DNA of 64,000 nucleotides. Origin: an uncultured Collinsella sp. (GTDB taxonomy: Bacteria > Actinomycetota > Coriobacteriia > Coriobacteriales > Coriobacteriaceae). Within the stretch, counting starts at the first letter, position 1. Every line of letters starts with the position of its first letter. Positions 7,646-16,177 of this stretch are shown in pieces. A program made the translations under genes and the position numbers. The stretch lies in contig UQHK01000010.1 in assembly GCA_900540855.1 (NCBI GenBank), positions 16,481-80,480 on the forward strand, written 5' to 3'. The notes beneath the pieces were generated by a model. That model saw nothing but the letters and a program-made list of their open reading frames with translations, ran no database searches and was not told the DNA's origin.

Positions 7646-8341
7646 CTAGTCGCGACGACCAAGGATATTCAGGATACGCAGGAACACGTTGATGATATCC
7701 ACGAACAGGTTGGACGCCATGAGCACGGCGTTGGGCAGCGTGGGCGGCACCGTCGTGGCCACATAGGTGTCGTAGCCAATAAAACCGGCGAACACCACGA
7801 TCACGATCAGGTCGGTAATAGACTGCGAAACACCCATAAACATCAGCACGATCTCGACCAGGATCGTGGCAAGCAGAACGCCAAAACCGATGCCGTACAC
7901 GCGCTGGAAGAACTTGGGGAAGGTCACGCCCAGCGCGCCAAAGACAAAGGTGATGGCGGCGGTGGCGATAAAGGCGGTGTTGATGGTGGGCAGGTCGTAG
8001 TTGGCAAGGCCAAACGACGCGGTCAGGCCAAAGGTGCTCGCAAAGATCACGTAACCCGTGAGCGACAGGCCCACAGACTGCTTGCCCGCGGCAGCCGACA
8101 TCATAACCATGCCGACGATGGTCAAAATAAATGAGCCAAAGACCAGCGGCAAAGCGGCGCCGCTCATCATCATGCGCGCAAACGACATGGTGCTCGTAAA
8201 GTAAGCACCGGCGCCCATGGCGCAAAAGCCCAAAAAGATCAGGGCAGACATGACAAGGTTGTACGCGCGCGGCGACATCTCCTTGGCACGGCTTGCGCCG
8301 CTCTCGACGGGGCCGTTCTGATAGCCCTGGATATCGTTCAT
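7646..8341 (-). CDS. Bax inhibitor-1/YccA family membrane protein
   Basis: 231-aa integral membrane protein with about seven hydrophobic segments after a soluble N-terminus of about 30 residues. The bacterial members of the BI-1 (UPF0005) family include calcium-leak channels such as BsYetJ and the FtsH-binding protein YccA. The family pattern of conserved charged residues in the last helices is visible as FIGYDTYVAT and FVDIINVFLRILNILG near the C-terminus. AAAGGAC precedes the ATG at 8341. It is a single-gene unit. The physiological role in this organism is unknown. Confidence 0.9.
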   Translation of the reverse strand: MNDIQGYQNGPVESGASRAKEMSPRAYNLVMSALIFLGFCAMGAGAYFTSTMSFARMMMSGAALPLVFGSFILTIVGMVMMSAAAGKQSVGLSLTGYVIFASTFGLTASFGLANYDLPTINTAFIATAAITFVFGALGVTFPKFFQRVYGIGFGVLLATILVEIVLMFMGVSQSITDLIVIVVFAGFIGYDTYVATTVPPTLPNAVLMASNLFVDIINVFLRILNILGRRD

Positions 8342-8425
8342 AGTTTCGTCCTTTCAAAAAGCGCCGCGAATGACGGCGCAGCAGATGACAAGATTCCTAC
8401 CATTGTACCCGAACGCCGTGCGTCC

Positions 8426-8764
8426 CTACTTACGGCGCTCGCCCTCGAGGGTGCGGTCAAACGCCCAGACCCACCAACGCATCACGTGGGCCTGCGAGCC
8501 GTCCGGCCGTCCGCACGCCTGGTCCTCCAGATACAACTCGGTCGCATGCCCGCCAAAACGAACCTTATACGTTGCCGTACGAACACCGTGAACCGTTAAG
8601 CCAAAGCCCGTGGACGAGACAATCTCGTCAATTGTAAAGCAGCGACCGTCGACCCAGCAGACGGTGACCGGCACGACTTGTCCGCCCGCGAGGATGCGAG
8701 CCACGACGTCCACATACTGCTTGTGCACGCGCCGAGTTTTGCCATCTGTCTGTCGATATTCCAT
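8426..8764 (-). CDS. Conserved-looking small protein of unknown function
   Basis: 112-aa soluble protein that I cannot place in a family. It begins MEYRQTDGKTRRVHKQYVD and contains a compact run of predicted beta strands (VPVTVCWVDGRCFTIDE, then ATYKVRFGGHATELYLED), then an aromatic patch VMRWWVWAF near the C-terminus. The ATG at 8764 follows TAGGAGA at normal spacing, and codon use matches its neighbours, which supports a real gene. No membrane segment or signal peptide. It is divergent from the Pit transporter gene. Confidence 0.75.
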   Translation of the reverse strand: MEYRQTDGKTRRVHKQYVDVVARILAGGQVVPVTVCWVDGRCFTIDEIVSSTGFGLTVHGVRTATYKVRFGGHATELYLEDQACGRPDGSQAHVMRWWVWAFDRTLEGERRK

Positions 8765-9013
8765 GTCTCCTATTATCGAACGCATGTTTGCATATTGTAA
8801 AGCGAACAGACTGTGGTTTTGGAGTGTCGTAGCAATCGCACGTGTCCGCATGGCGTGATAGCAAAAAGAACACCCGCGGTCAACAGGGCTAATATTCAAT
8901 TTTAGTGCCAAAAAATTACTTCTCCCATCAGAACTCGGCAAAGAAACCCGCAGGAGGTGATACGATTTATCATGTTTTTGTAACGTGCCTGCAAACTTCG
9001 AGAAAGCCCATAT
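8765..9013. promoter_or_regulatory. Divergent intergenic region with a strong ribosome binding site and minigene before pit
   Basis: AT-rich 249-bp gap between divergent genes. It contains AGGAGGTGAT (8952-8961), a nearly full complement of the 16S rRNA tail, followed at 8972 by ATG TTT TTG TAA. That three-codon frame is closed 30 bases before the true pit start, which itself has only a weak site. No hairpin terminator is visible. Confidence 0.45.
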
Positions 9014-10063
9014 ATGGACGTAACGTTCTCAACCTTCCTCGGCCAAATTGTGTCGAACCCAGTCCTTGCCGTCACCGTGATCCTCGCGTTGGGCGCCATC
9101 TTCGTCAACGGATGGACCGACGCGCCCAACGCCATCGCGACCTGCGTCACTACGCGTTGCATGCCCGCCCGCGCCGCCATTCTCATGAGCGCCGCATTCA
9201 ACTTCCTCGGCGTGCTCATCATGACGCACTTTAACGCGAGCGTCGCCAATACCATCTCGCATATCGTTGACTTTGGCGGAAACAGCACCATGGCGCTCGC
9301 CTGCCTGTGCGCGGCCCTGTTCTCCATCGTCGTCTACGGCGCCACAGCATCGCGTTTCGGCATCCCCACCTCGCAAAGCCACAGCCTTATCGCCGGCCTG
9401 ACCGGTGCCGCTATCGCCCTCGGCGGCGCGAGCAGCGTCAACGTCCACGAGTGGATGAAGGTCATCTACGGCCTGGCACTCTCCATCGGCCTGGGCTTTG
9501 TCATGGGCTGGGTCCTGTGCAAACTCGTCTCGATTCTTTTCGCCGCCGCCAACAGGCGACGTGCCAATGTCTTCTTTAAATACGCTCAGATCGCGAGCGC
9601 TGCGGCCATGAGCTTTATGCACGGCGCGCAGGATGGACAGAAGTTCATCGGCGTGCTCTTTTTAGGCGTAGCCTTCGCAAACGGCCAGACTAGCGTCGGC
9701 GATGCCGGCATCCCCATCTGGATTATGCTGCTGTGCTCGGCCACTATGGGTATCGGCACCAGCGTGGGCGGTGAGCGCATCATCAAGTCCGTCGGCCAGA
9801 GCATGGTTAAGCTCGAGAAGTATCAGGGCTTCTCCGCCGACCTCGCGGGCGCGGCGAACCTGCTGCTTGCCACCCTTACCGGCATCCCCGTGTCCTCCAC
9901 CCACATCAAGACCTGCGCCATCATGGGCGTTGGTGCCGTCAAGCGCCTCTCGGCCATCAACTTCGGCGTCGTCAAGGACATGATGTTCACCTGGTTCTTC
10001 ACCTTCCCCGCCTGCGGACTCATCAGCTTTGTCATGGCCAAGCTGTTCATGATGTTCCTCTAG
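9014..10063 (+). CDS. pit: PiT family inorganic phosphate transporter
   Basis: 349-aa integral membrane protein that takes up phosphate by cation symport with low affinity. The duplicated PiT signature is present in both halves: NGWTDAPNAIATC near residue 32 and FMHGAQDGQKFIG near residue 200. Hydrophobic helices cover most of the chain, and SQSHSLIAGLTGAA is the loop expected between repeats. The start ATG has only a weak ribosome binding site. The DUF47 gene follows 67 bases downstream, the classical pit pairing. A second, high-affinity system (PstSCAB) lies at 15-19 kb. Confidence 0.95.
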   Translation: MDVTFSTFLGQIVSNPVLAVTVILALGAIFVNGWTDAPNAIATCVTTRCMPARAAILMSAAFNFLGVLIMTHFNASVANTISHIVDFGGNSTMALACLCAALFSIVVYGATASRFGIPTSQSHSLIAGLTGAAIALGGASSVNVHEWMKVIYGLALSIGLGFVMGWVLCKLVSILFAAANRRRANVFFKYAQIASAAAMSFMHGAQDGQKFIGVLFLGVAFANGQTSVGDAGIPIWIMLLCSATMGIGTSVGGERIIKSVGQSMVKLEKYQGFSADLAGAANLLLATLTGIPVSSTHIKTCAIMGVGAVKRLSAINFGVVKDMMFTWFFTFPACGLISFVMAKLFMMFL

Positions 10064-10130
10064 TCAAACCGAACGTCCATCCGGACCGCAACACTTCGCC
10101 CACCCGTCTTCGCCTCGAAAGGACCCACTC

Positions 10131-10754
10131 ATGGCAAAGAAACCCGATTCGTTCTACTTTGACAACTACGTCGCTTGCGCCGACCTCGCCGTCCAGGCCG
10201 CAGAGCTGCTCACCAAGATTTTTGAGAACTTTGACCCCGCGCAGATCCACGACATGCTCGATAAGATGCATGCGATTGAGCATGCGGCAGACAAGAAGCA
10301 CCACGAGCTCGAAGACGCCTTGCTCACCGCCTTTATCACCCCGCTCGAGCGCGAGGATCTGGATCTGATGAGCTGCTCACTCGACACCGTGCTCGACCGC
10401 ATCGAGGGTGTCGTGCAGCGCGTCTACTTCACCAACATTCAGAGCATCCATCCCGACGCCATCGTCATCGCCCACAAGGTAACCGATGCCTGTCGCGCCA
10501 TGAAGGACCTGATGATCGAGCTGCCCAACTACCGCAAGTCCAAGACCCTGCGCGAGCTCGTCATCCAGATCAACACCATCGAGTCCGAGGCCGACGAGCT
10601 CTATATCAACGCCATGCGCAACCTGCACGTTAACGGCAAGGACCCGCTCGAGGTCATCGCTTGGCGTGACGTGTACGCCTTCCTGGAGTACTGCGCCGAC
10701 TGCTGCGAGAATGTGGCCGATGTCGTGGATTCGATTGTCATGAAGAACAGTTAA
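10131..10754 (+). CDS. DUF47 family PhoU-like regulator of the Pit transporter
   Basis: 207-aa all-helical cytoplasmic protein of the DUF47/YkaA family, distantly related to PhoU and usually encoded next to pit; it is thought to tune transporter activity. It opens KKPDSFYFDNYVACADLA and shows PhoU-like helical repeats with acidic metal-binding clusters (EREDLDLM near residue 79 and NTIESEADELYINAM near 147). GAAAGGACCC precedes the ATG at 10131. Same strand as pit with a 67-bp gap, so co-transcription is likely. A large hairpin begins 20 bases after the stop. Confidence 0.92.
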   Translation: MAKKPDSFYFDNYVACADLAVQAAELLTKIFENFDPAQIHDMLDKMHAIEHAADKKHHELEDALLTAFITPLEREDLDLMSCSLDTVLDRIEGVVQRVYFTNIQSIHPDAIVIAHKVTDACRAMKDLMIELPNYRKSKTLRELVIQINTIESEADELYINAMRNLHVNGKDPLEVIAWRDVYAFLEYCADCCENVADVVDSIVMKNS

Positions 10755-10774
10755 TTGGGGGTACGTGTCCCGGC

Positions 10775-10858
10775 GGCGAAGGGCCGGCCACGGTTTGCTT
10801 TCTCACTCCGGCTGCTTTGCAGAGTCGTTCGAAAGTAAACCGTGGCCGGCCCTTCGCC
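10775..10858. repeat. Large inverted repeat after the pit operon
   Basis: Arms of about 28 bp (10775-10802 with 10831-10858) pair completely apart from one G-T wobble. The left arm begins GGCGAAGGGCCGGCCACGG and the right arm ends CCGTGGCCGGCCCTTCGCC. GTACGT (10761-10766) and ACGTAC (10861-10866) lie outside the arms and could extend the stem. The 28-nt loop contains a CTGC/GCAG hairpin. No T tract follows on either strand, so this is not a textbook terminator. Confidence 0.85.
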
Positions 10859-11034
10859 TTACGTACCACCATTGGGAACTTTGGCTGATACTTTGAAAGC
10901 AATGAGGCTTTTGTTGGCAGGGCCTTTGAGCCCGATTGGGAACTTTGGGACCGCCTTAAACGTTTAGCTGAATCGGGCTTTGGGTACCCTTTGTTTTGCT
11001 TTGGATTGATTCGCTGACTTTGGAGGGTTTGATT

Positions 11035-11565
11035 ATGGGGTATTTGGATCTGGCTCGGGGTCGGTATTCTTGTCGTGAGTTTGAAGATCGGGCTGTGGAG
11101 CAGGCTGTGGTGGATGCCATTGTTGAGGCTGGGCGTATTGCTCCTTCTGCTTGTAATAATCATCCTTCTCGTGTGATGGTGTTGGATACGCCCGAGCTTC
11201 TGGAGAAGGCTGCTGCTTGTCAGCCTCGGTTTGCTCGTGATGGGTCTATCTTTGGCGCTCCGCTCATCTTCCTTATTTGCAGCGTTACCGATGATGCTTG
11301 GGTGCGCCCGTATGACCAGATGAATTCCAGTGAAATCGATACGTCCATAGTGTGCGACCAGATGATGATGGAGGCCACCGAGCAGGGCCTGGGAACGTGC
11401 TGGGTATGCCATTTTAAGCCTGAGGTGGCACAGGAGCAGTTCAACCTGCCCGAGGGCGTCTATCCCTATCACATGCTCGTCTGTGGCTATCCTGCCGACC
11501 ACATCGCCGATCCCGAGCATCGCGAGGCCCGCACCATTCCCCTCCCCGACTTCCTCCTCAAGTAG
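11035..11565 (+). CDS. Nitroreductase family protein
   Basis: 176-aa FMN-dependent nitroreductase-like oxidoreductase. The family start is clear: LARGRYSCREFEDRAV (residues 5-20) with the FMN-phosphate Arg pair, then AGRIAPSACNNHP (about 32-44) and the C-terminal GLGTCWVCHF segment. The protein is short, as in the compact nitroreductases of anaerobes. The ATG at 11035 follows GGAGGGTTTG, so the longer frame from 10996 is rejected. The first 75 or so codons end mostly in T or G (GCT, TCT, CGT), unlike the C-ended second half and unlike all neighbours, suggesting a mosaic or recently acquired 5' part. The substrate is unknown. Confidence 0.88.
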   Translation: MGYLDLARGRYSCREFEDRAVEQAVVDAIVEAGRIAPSACNNHPSRVMVLDTPELLEKAAACQPRFARDGSIFGAPLIFLICSVTDDAWVRPYDQMNSSEIDTSIVCDQMMMEATEQGLGTCWVCHFKPEVAQEQFNLPEGVYPYHMLVCGYPADHIADPEHREARTIPLPDFLLK

Positions 11566-11613
11566 ATTTTTAGGACATGCCTTAAAACCTACCCTTGACC
11601 GCTCACCCGTTCG

Positions 11614-11651
11614 CCGAGCTCTGCGCCACTATGTTCAGGGCTCGGTTTTTT
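11614..11651 (+). terminator. Terminator of the nitroreductase gene
   Basis: CCGAGCTCTG pairs with CAGGGCTCGG (one G-U) and is followed by TTTTTT. Confidence 0.85.
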
Positions 11652-11674
11652 ATGATGCGCGCCCCGGCACAGTC

Positions 11675-11706
11675 ATAAAAAAGGACCCGCAAGCTGCGGG
11701 TCCTTT
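11675..11706 (-). terminator. Terminator of the divIVA gene
   Basis: On the minus strand AAAGGACCCGCAG pairs with CTGCGGGTCC-type sequence around a short loop and is followed by TTTTTTATG. It marks the downstream end of the dcw cluster. Confidence 0.85.
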
Positions 11707-11732
11707 CTAGGTACTAAATTGTAGGCCGAATG

Positions 11733-12407
11733 TTAGTCCAGGTCGTCAGCGGCAAAGTTGTCGATCGGGGCGAAAGGATCGGCCACAGGGACAACCGGGT
11801 CAGCGACGGGCAGCGGCTCGGCGGGAACAGTCACCGCAGGAGAAGCGGCAGAACCGACCGGCGTGGAGGCCATGAGGTCGGCCGGGAAGGAGTTCTGGGC
11901 ATCGTCCATGAAGTGCTGGATGAGCTTGAGATACTCGGCCTTGAACTCCTCACGGGAAGCCTTGAGACGATCGATTTCCTCGAGCTCGGCCTGCTTTTCG
12001 GTCAGAGCCTGGCGGATAACCTCGCGGGCCTTGGCGTCAGCCTCGTTGCGGATACGCTCAGCATTCTCGTTGGCATCGTTGACGATGGTCTCAGCGGTCT
12101 GCTGGGCAGCGATCAGGGCAGCAGAAATCTGGCGCTCCTGAGCGGAGAAGTCAGGGGCGGGAGCAGCCACGGGGGCGGCAGGAACGGCTTGGGCGGTGGC
12201 ATCCTGAGCCTGGGCAAGCTGAGCCTGCGCATCGGCAAGCTGCTGCTCGGTAGCAGTCAGACGACCCTTAAGGTCGACGATCTTAGCGAGCATAGCGTCA
12301 ACCTCGGAGGACAGTGTCTCCAAGAAGACGTCGACCTCGGCAGGATCGTAGCCACGCTTGGCCTCAGAGAAAGTCTGAGCCTGGATGTCTGCAGGGGTAA
12401 TAGCCAT
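11733..12407 (-). CDS. divIVA: DivIVA domain protein (polar growth/division scaffold)
   Basis: 224-aa coiled-coil protein of the DivIVA/Wag31 family, which recognises curved membrane at poles and septa and recruits growth and division factors. The N-terminal lipid-binding module is recognisable as TPADIQAQTF and GYDPAEVDVFLE (residues 4-31). Long heptad-rich helices follow at about 35-70 and 90-160, interrupted by an Ala/Pro linker. The C-terminus (about 175-224) is Pro/Val/Ala/Asp-rich. It is the last gene of the minus-strand dcw cluster, downstream of sepF and yggT, the usual actinobacterial order. Confidence 0.93.
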   Translation of the reverse strand: MAITPADIQAQTFSEAKRGYDPAEVDVFLETLSSEVDAMLAKIVDLKGRLTATEQQLADAQAQLAQAQDATAQAVPAAPVAAPAPDFSAQERQISAALIAAQQTAETIVNDANENAERIRNEADAKAREVIRQALTEKQAELEEIDRLKASREEFKAEYLKLIQHFMDDAQNSFPADLMASTPVGSAASPAVTVPAEPLPVADPVVPVADPFAPIDNFAADDLD

Positions 12408-12468
12408 AACAAGTCTCCTTTTTCATCGCCTCGGCGCTACACGCCCGACGTAAGTTACTAAGTCAGTT

Positions 12469-12750
12469 CTATACGAGTATACCTATAAGAAGCTGCAGAA
12501 TCAGCCTCTGCACCAACTGCAACGCAATAATCGCAACGACCGGCGAAAAATCAACGCCGCCCATCGGCGGGATAAACCGACGAAAGAGGTTGAGCCACGG
12601 GCCGCAGACGCTATCGAGCACTGCAGCGATATCCTGCAGCAGGCCGCCCTGCTTCATGGGAATCCACGTCATAAAGCAATAGACCACGATGAGCGTGGAG
12701 TAGAAGTTGAACAGCGTGTTGACCAGCTGGACAATGGTGTAGATGTTGAT
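12469..12750 (-). CDS. yggT: YggT family membrane protein, probable non-AUG start
   Basis: Small two-helix membrane protein of the YggT family, normally encoded between sepF and divIVA. The C-terminal part is clear (CFMTWIPM, then NLFRRFIPPMGGVDFSP and a second hydrophobic helix). No ATG, GTG or TTG exists where the first helix should begin. The first usable GTG at 12687 would cut that helix in half and has no ribosome binding site. In frame, GACGAGGAG is followed by ATT CTC ATC AAC ATC; ATC at 12750 sits 6 bases after AGGAG and gives 93 aa with a complete first helix (ILINIYTIVQLVNTLF). I chose ATC 12750; ATT at 12756 is the alternative. The frame is closed upstream by the sepF stop codon. 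Confidence 0.7.
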   Translation of the reverse strand: MNIYTIVQLVNTLFNFYSTLIVVYCFMTWIPMKQGGLLQDIAAVLDSVCGPWLNLFRRFIPPMGGVDFSPVVAIIALQLVQRLILQLLIGILV

Positions 12751-12771
12751 GAGAATCTCCTCGTCTTGGGT

Positions 12772-13494
12772 TTACTTAAGGTAGCCGTCGGCACGAAGCT
12801 TCTTGAGGTCCGAATCCTTAACCTCGCAGCCGGCGGGCAGCACCATGAATACGCGATCGCCCACTTCTTTGACCGTGGCGCCCAGGCCACAGGCAAAGCC
12901 ATAGCTAAAGTCCAGGACGCGCTTGGCGACCTCGGTGCGAACGCCAACAAAAATCAGTGCGACAGGCTGCTTGGTGCGAACGCGGCGCACCACGGTCTCC
13001 ACGTCGTCATAGCTCTCGGGGCGCAGGACATAGGCCGGCAGCTGCGGCGTGGCGTTGATGATATTGCTCGCATAGGACGAGGCATCGCTCGGTGCAGGCG
13101 CGGGTGCAGCGGCGGCACGGGCGCGGGTGTTCTCGGCGTAGCTCGACGGCGTGTCATAGGCACCAGGACGATAACCGCTCGCAACGCTGTCCTGCGAGCG
13201 CGAAGGCGGGTTATACGTCGTGGCATGGCGGGAGTCATCGCCGACCAGCTGACCGGAGCGCGTATACACGGCAACCGACTCAGCTTCACCGCGGCGCGTC
13301 TGACCAAGCAGGCCGTTGCTCGGCTCGTCTTGGGTGTAGAAGCCCTCGCCCGAAGCACCGCTGTAGCCGTTGCCCTGATAACTATCGTCATAGCCGTCAT
13401 CGTAGCCGTAGTCGTCGTCCTGGCCATAACCCTGGTCGTAACCCTGCTGGCCGCCCAGGTGCATCTTATTTTTAATCTCGTCAAGGAAGCCCAT
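12772..13494 (-). CDS. sepF: Cell division protein SepF
   Basis: 240-aa protein that anchors FtsZ filaments to the membrane, replacing FtsA in actinobacteria. It has an N-terminal amphipathic helix (MGFLDEIKNKMHLG), a low-complexity Gly/Tyr/Asp-rich linker (about 15-60), a further disordered segment, and the globular SepF domain in the last 90 residues (PESYDDVETVVRRVRTKQPV through GDRVFMVLPAGCE). The ATG at 13494 is preceded by GAGAGGAC. yggT follows 21 bases after the stop in the same frame. The linker is long compared with the roughly 150 aa SepF of Firmicutes. Confidence 0.93.
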   Translation of the reverse strand: MGFLDEIKNKMHLGGQQGYDQGYGQDDDYGYDDGYDDSYQGNGYSGASGEGFYTQDEPSNGLLGQTRRGEAESVAVYTRSGQLVGDDSRHATTYNPPSRSQDSVASGYRPGAYDTPSSYAENTRARAAAAPAPAPSDASSYASNIINATPQLPAYVLRPESYDDVETVVRRVRTKQPVALIFVGVRTEVAKRVLDFSYGFACGLGATVKEVGDRVFMVLPAGCEVKDSDLKKLRADGYLK

Positions 13495-13554
13495 GGTTGT
13501 GTCCTCTCGCGGTTTAGTGCAGGCGCCCCGATAATCAGTGCGCACTTCAGAGCC

Positions 13555-14292
13555 TTATTTTACTGCAAACTCCGGGCTAAATACTACCCTGCCCAGGCGA
13601 ACAAGCGTAGAGCCCTCCTCAAGGGCAGGCTCAAAGTCCTCGCTCATGCCGCAGGAAAGCTCAGGCAGGTTCAAATCGGGATGCGCCGCCTCCAGCTCAT
13701 CCCTCAGCTCACGAAGCCCCGCAAAGGTGCGGCGTGCCACATCCTTATTCCCCCGGGGCGCCATAGTCATAAGCCCCTGTACGCAAATTCCCTCAAGTTC
13801 CGCAAGCTCACCCGCGGCGGCGCGAATCTCATCGGGCGAAAAGCCTCCCTTCGACTCCTCACCACTCACATTGACCTCGATGAGCACACGCTGGGGGCCG
13901 GCGAGCTCGCCTGCCTCAATCTTGCGGACAGCACGGCTCGAGATCGCCTGTGCCAGATGCAGCGAACCCACCGAGTGAATCAGCTCGGCTGAGCCCAGCA
14001 CCGCATTGATCTTATTGGTCTGCAGGTTGCCGATCATATCGAAGCGCACCTCGGGCAGCTCCTGATGCTCCGCCAGACCCGTGAGCTTGCGAACCAGCTC
14101 CTGCGGGCGGTTCTCGGCAAAATGGCGATACCCCGCCTGGATGGCAGCAACAGTCTCATCGACACCAACGGTCTTGGACACGGCAATGAGGCGCGCGGCG
14201 TCGTGGGGGCGGCCCGCGCGATCGAGCGCCGCATAAAAACGTTCCAGAATCTGCTCGCGGCGAGCGCGCATCAAATCCAAATAGTTATCCAT
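13555..14292 (-). CDS. yggS: YggS family pyridoxal phosphate homeostasis protein
   Basis: 245-aa TIM-barrel PLP-binding protein (YggS/PROSC/YlmE family) that helps balance the free pyridoxal phosphate pool; no enzyme activity is established for the family. The PLP lysine is K40 in LIAVSKTVG. Other family blocks are AENRPQELVRKL, HMIGNLQTNK-like FDMIGNLQTNKI, and C-terminal LSCGMSEDFEPAL and VRLGRVVFS. The ATG at 14292 follows GGAGGCGATT; the frame is open further upstream without a better site. It normally lies directly after pgeF in this cluster but is separated here by the pst operon. Confidence 0.93.
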   Translation of the reverse strand: MDNYLDLMRARREQILERFYAALDRAGRPHDAARLIAVSKTVGVDETVAAIQAGYRHFAENRPQELVRKLTGLAEHQELPEVRFDMIGNLQTNKINAVLGSAELIHSVGSLHLAQAISSRAVRKIEAGELAGPQRVLIEVNVSGEESKGGFSPDEIRAAAGELAELEGICVQGLMTMAPRGNKDVARRTFAGLRELRDELEAAHPDLNLPELSCGMSEDFEPALEEGSTLVRLGRVVFSPEFAVK

Positions 14293-14341
14293 TGCCAATC
14301 GCCTCCGCTGACAGCCAAACAAGTAGTCCCATGCTAACGCA

Positions 14342-14378
14342 AGAGCGCGGCCCCGCATGTGCAAGGCCGCGCTCACTT
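14342..14378 (-). terminator. Terminator of phoU
   Basis: GAGCGCGGCC (14342-14351) and GGCCGCGCTC (14364-14373) form a 10-bp stem between phoU and yggS. On the minus strand only a short TTGCG follows, so it may be leaky. It separates the pst operon from the rest of the dcw cluster. Confidence 0.65.
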
Positions 14379-14411
14379 AGGTATTTACAATCTTTCGACG
14401 AACGGGGCTAC

Positions 14412-15269
14412 TTACTCCTCGTCGTCCTCGCCATCGTCCTCGTCCTCAAGATGATCGAGCAGGTAGCGAAGACCCTCGCTGACCTCGTTGGCGGGCACCT
14501 TGGCAACGTAACGCGCGTCGACGGCGGGCCTCATGATAACACCCTCGCCCGAAGGCACGCGCATGCTCTCGAGCTCATCCTCGTCCACACGGGCGATATC
14601 GCCGGCGTTCATACGCTGACCAGTCAACAGGAAGGTCAGACGGCAAGCGGCATCGATGGAAATGGAAGCGATGCGATCGAGGTAGCGCGAAACCATGATG
14701 GCGCGGCGCAGGTCGTCATAGTTGCTGTCGTCGTCCATAAAGTCGCCCGTATCCATACGGTTAAAGGTGCGGAAGAACTTCTCGTAGGCAGCGCGCACTG
14801 GCTCGTCCTCGACGGCCAGGTTGCAGATGATGGACATATCATTGGTGACGAGCGCAGAAAGCGAAGAGCCCAGCACCTGGTAGACGGCCTCAGCCTCGGC
14901 CTTAACCGTGCCGACAAGCTCCTTGGGCAGCGAGATGTCGGCCTTGATCATATGACGCGTGGCACGGCAGATCTGACGGACCTTATCGGTCATGCGCTGC
15001 AGGTTAAAGTCGACGTAGATGATCGTCTGAAGCAGGCGGAAGTCGGAGGCGACCGGTGACTGCGTGGCGATCAGGTTGTAGCAGACGGCCTCCAGGTTGG
15101 CGCAGCGCGCGTCAATCGAAAGCGTGCGTTTCTTGGTCTTGGTGGCGAGCTTGCGGTCGTCGGTCACATAGGCCTTCACGGCATCGTGGAGAGCCAGATC
15201 GACGGCCTCATAGATGCTCAGCATCTCGTGACGGGCCTCGACGAGCTGACGGGAAAACAGTTTGCGCAT
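14412..15269 (-). CDS. phoU: Phosphate signalling protein PhoU
   Basis: 285-aa helical protein that represses Pst transport and the phosphate two-component response when phosphate is plentiful. Two PhoU repeats are visible, each with a metal-binding acidic helix (LALHDAVKAYVTDD in the first; MDDDSNYDDLRRAIMVSRYLDRIASIS in two pieces in the second). The family length is about 220-240, so the last 60 residues, ending in an acidic EDEDDGEDDEE tail, are an extension. TTGGAGTG precedes the ATG. It is the last gene of pstSCAB-phoU, 92 bp after pstB. No phoR/phoB pair is in the window. Confidence 0.93.
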   Translation of the reverse strand: MRKLFSRQLVEARHEMLSIYEAVDLALHDAVKAYVTDDRKLATKTKKRTLSIDARCANLEAVCYNLIATQSPVASDFRLLQTIIYVDFNLQRMTDKVRQICRATRHMIKADISLPKELVGTVKAEAEAVYQVLGSSLSALVTNDMSIICNLAVEDEPVRAAYEKFFRTFNRMDTGDFMDDDSNYDDLRRAIMVSRYLDRIASISIDAACRLTFLLTGQRMNAGDIARVDEDELESMRVPSGEGVIMRPAVDARYVAKVPANEVSEGLRYLLDHLEDEDDGEDDEE

Positions 15270-15361
15270 GGTTCACTCCAATCAGTTGGGTGCGGTCATG
15301 CCGCCCGCACAGTGAATACGCACCGGACTAGGTCCGATCGGCTTGGGACTAGTCGCACCGA

Positions 15362-16165
<804 letters not shown>

Positions 16166-16177
16166 GGGACTCCTTAA

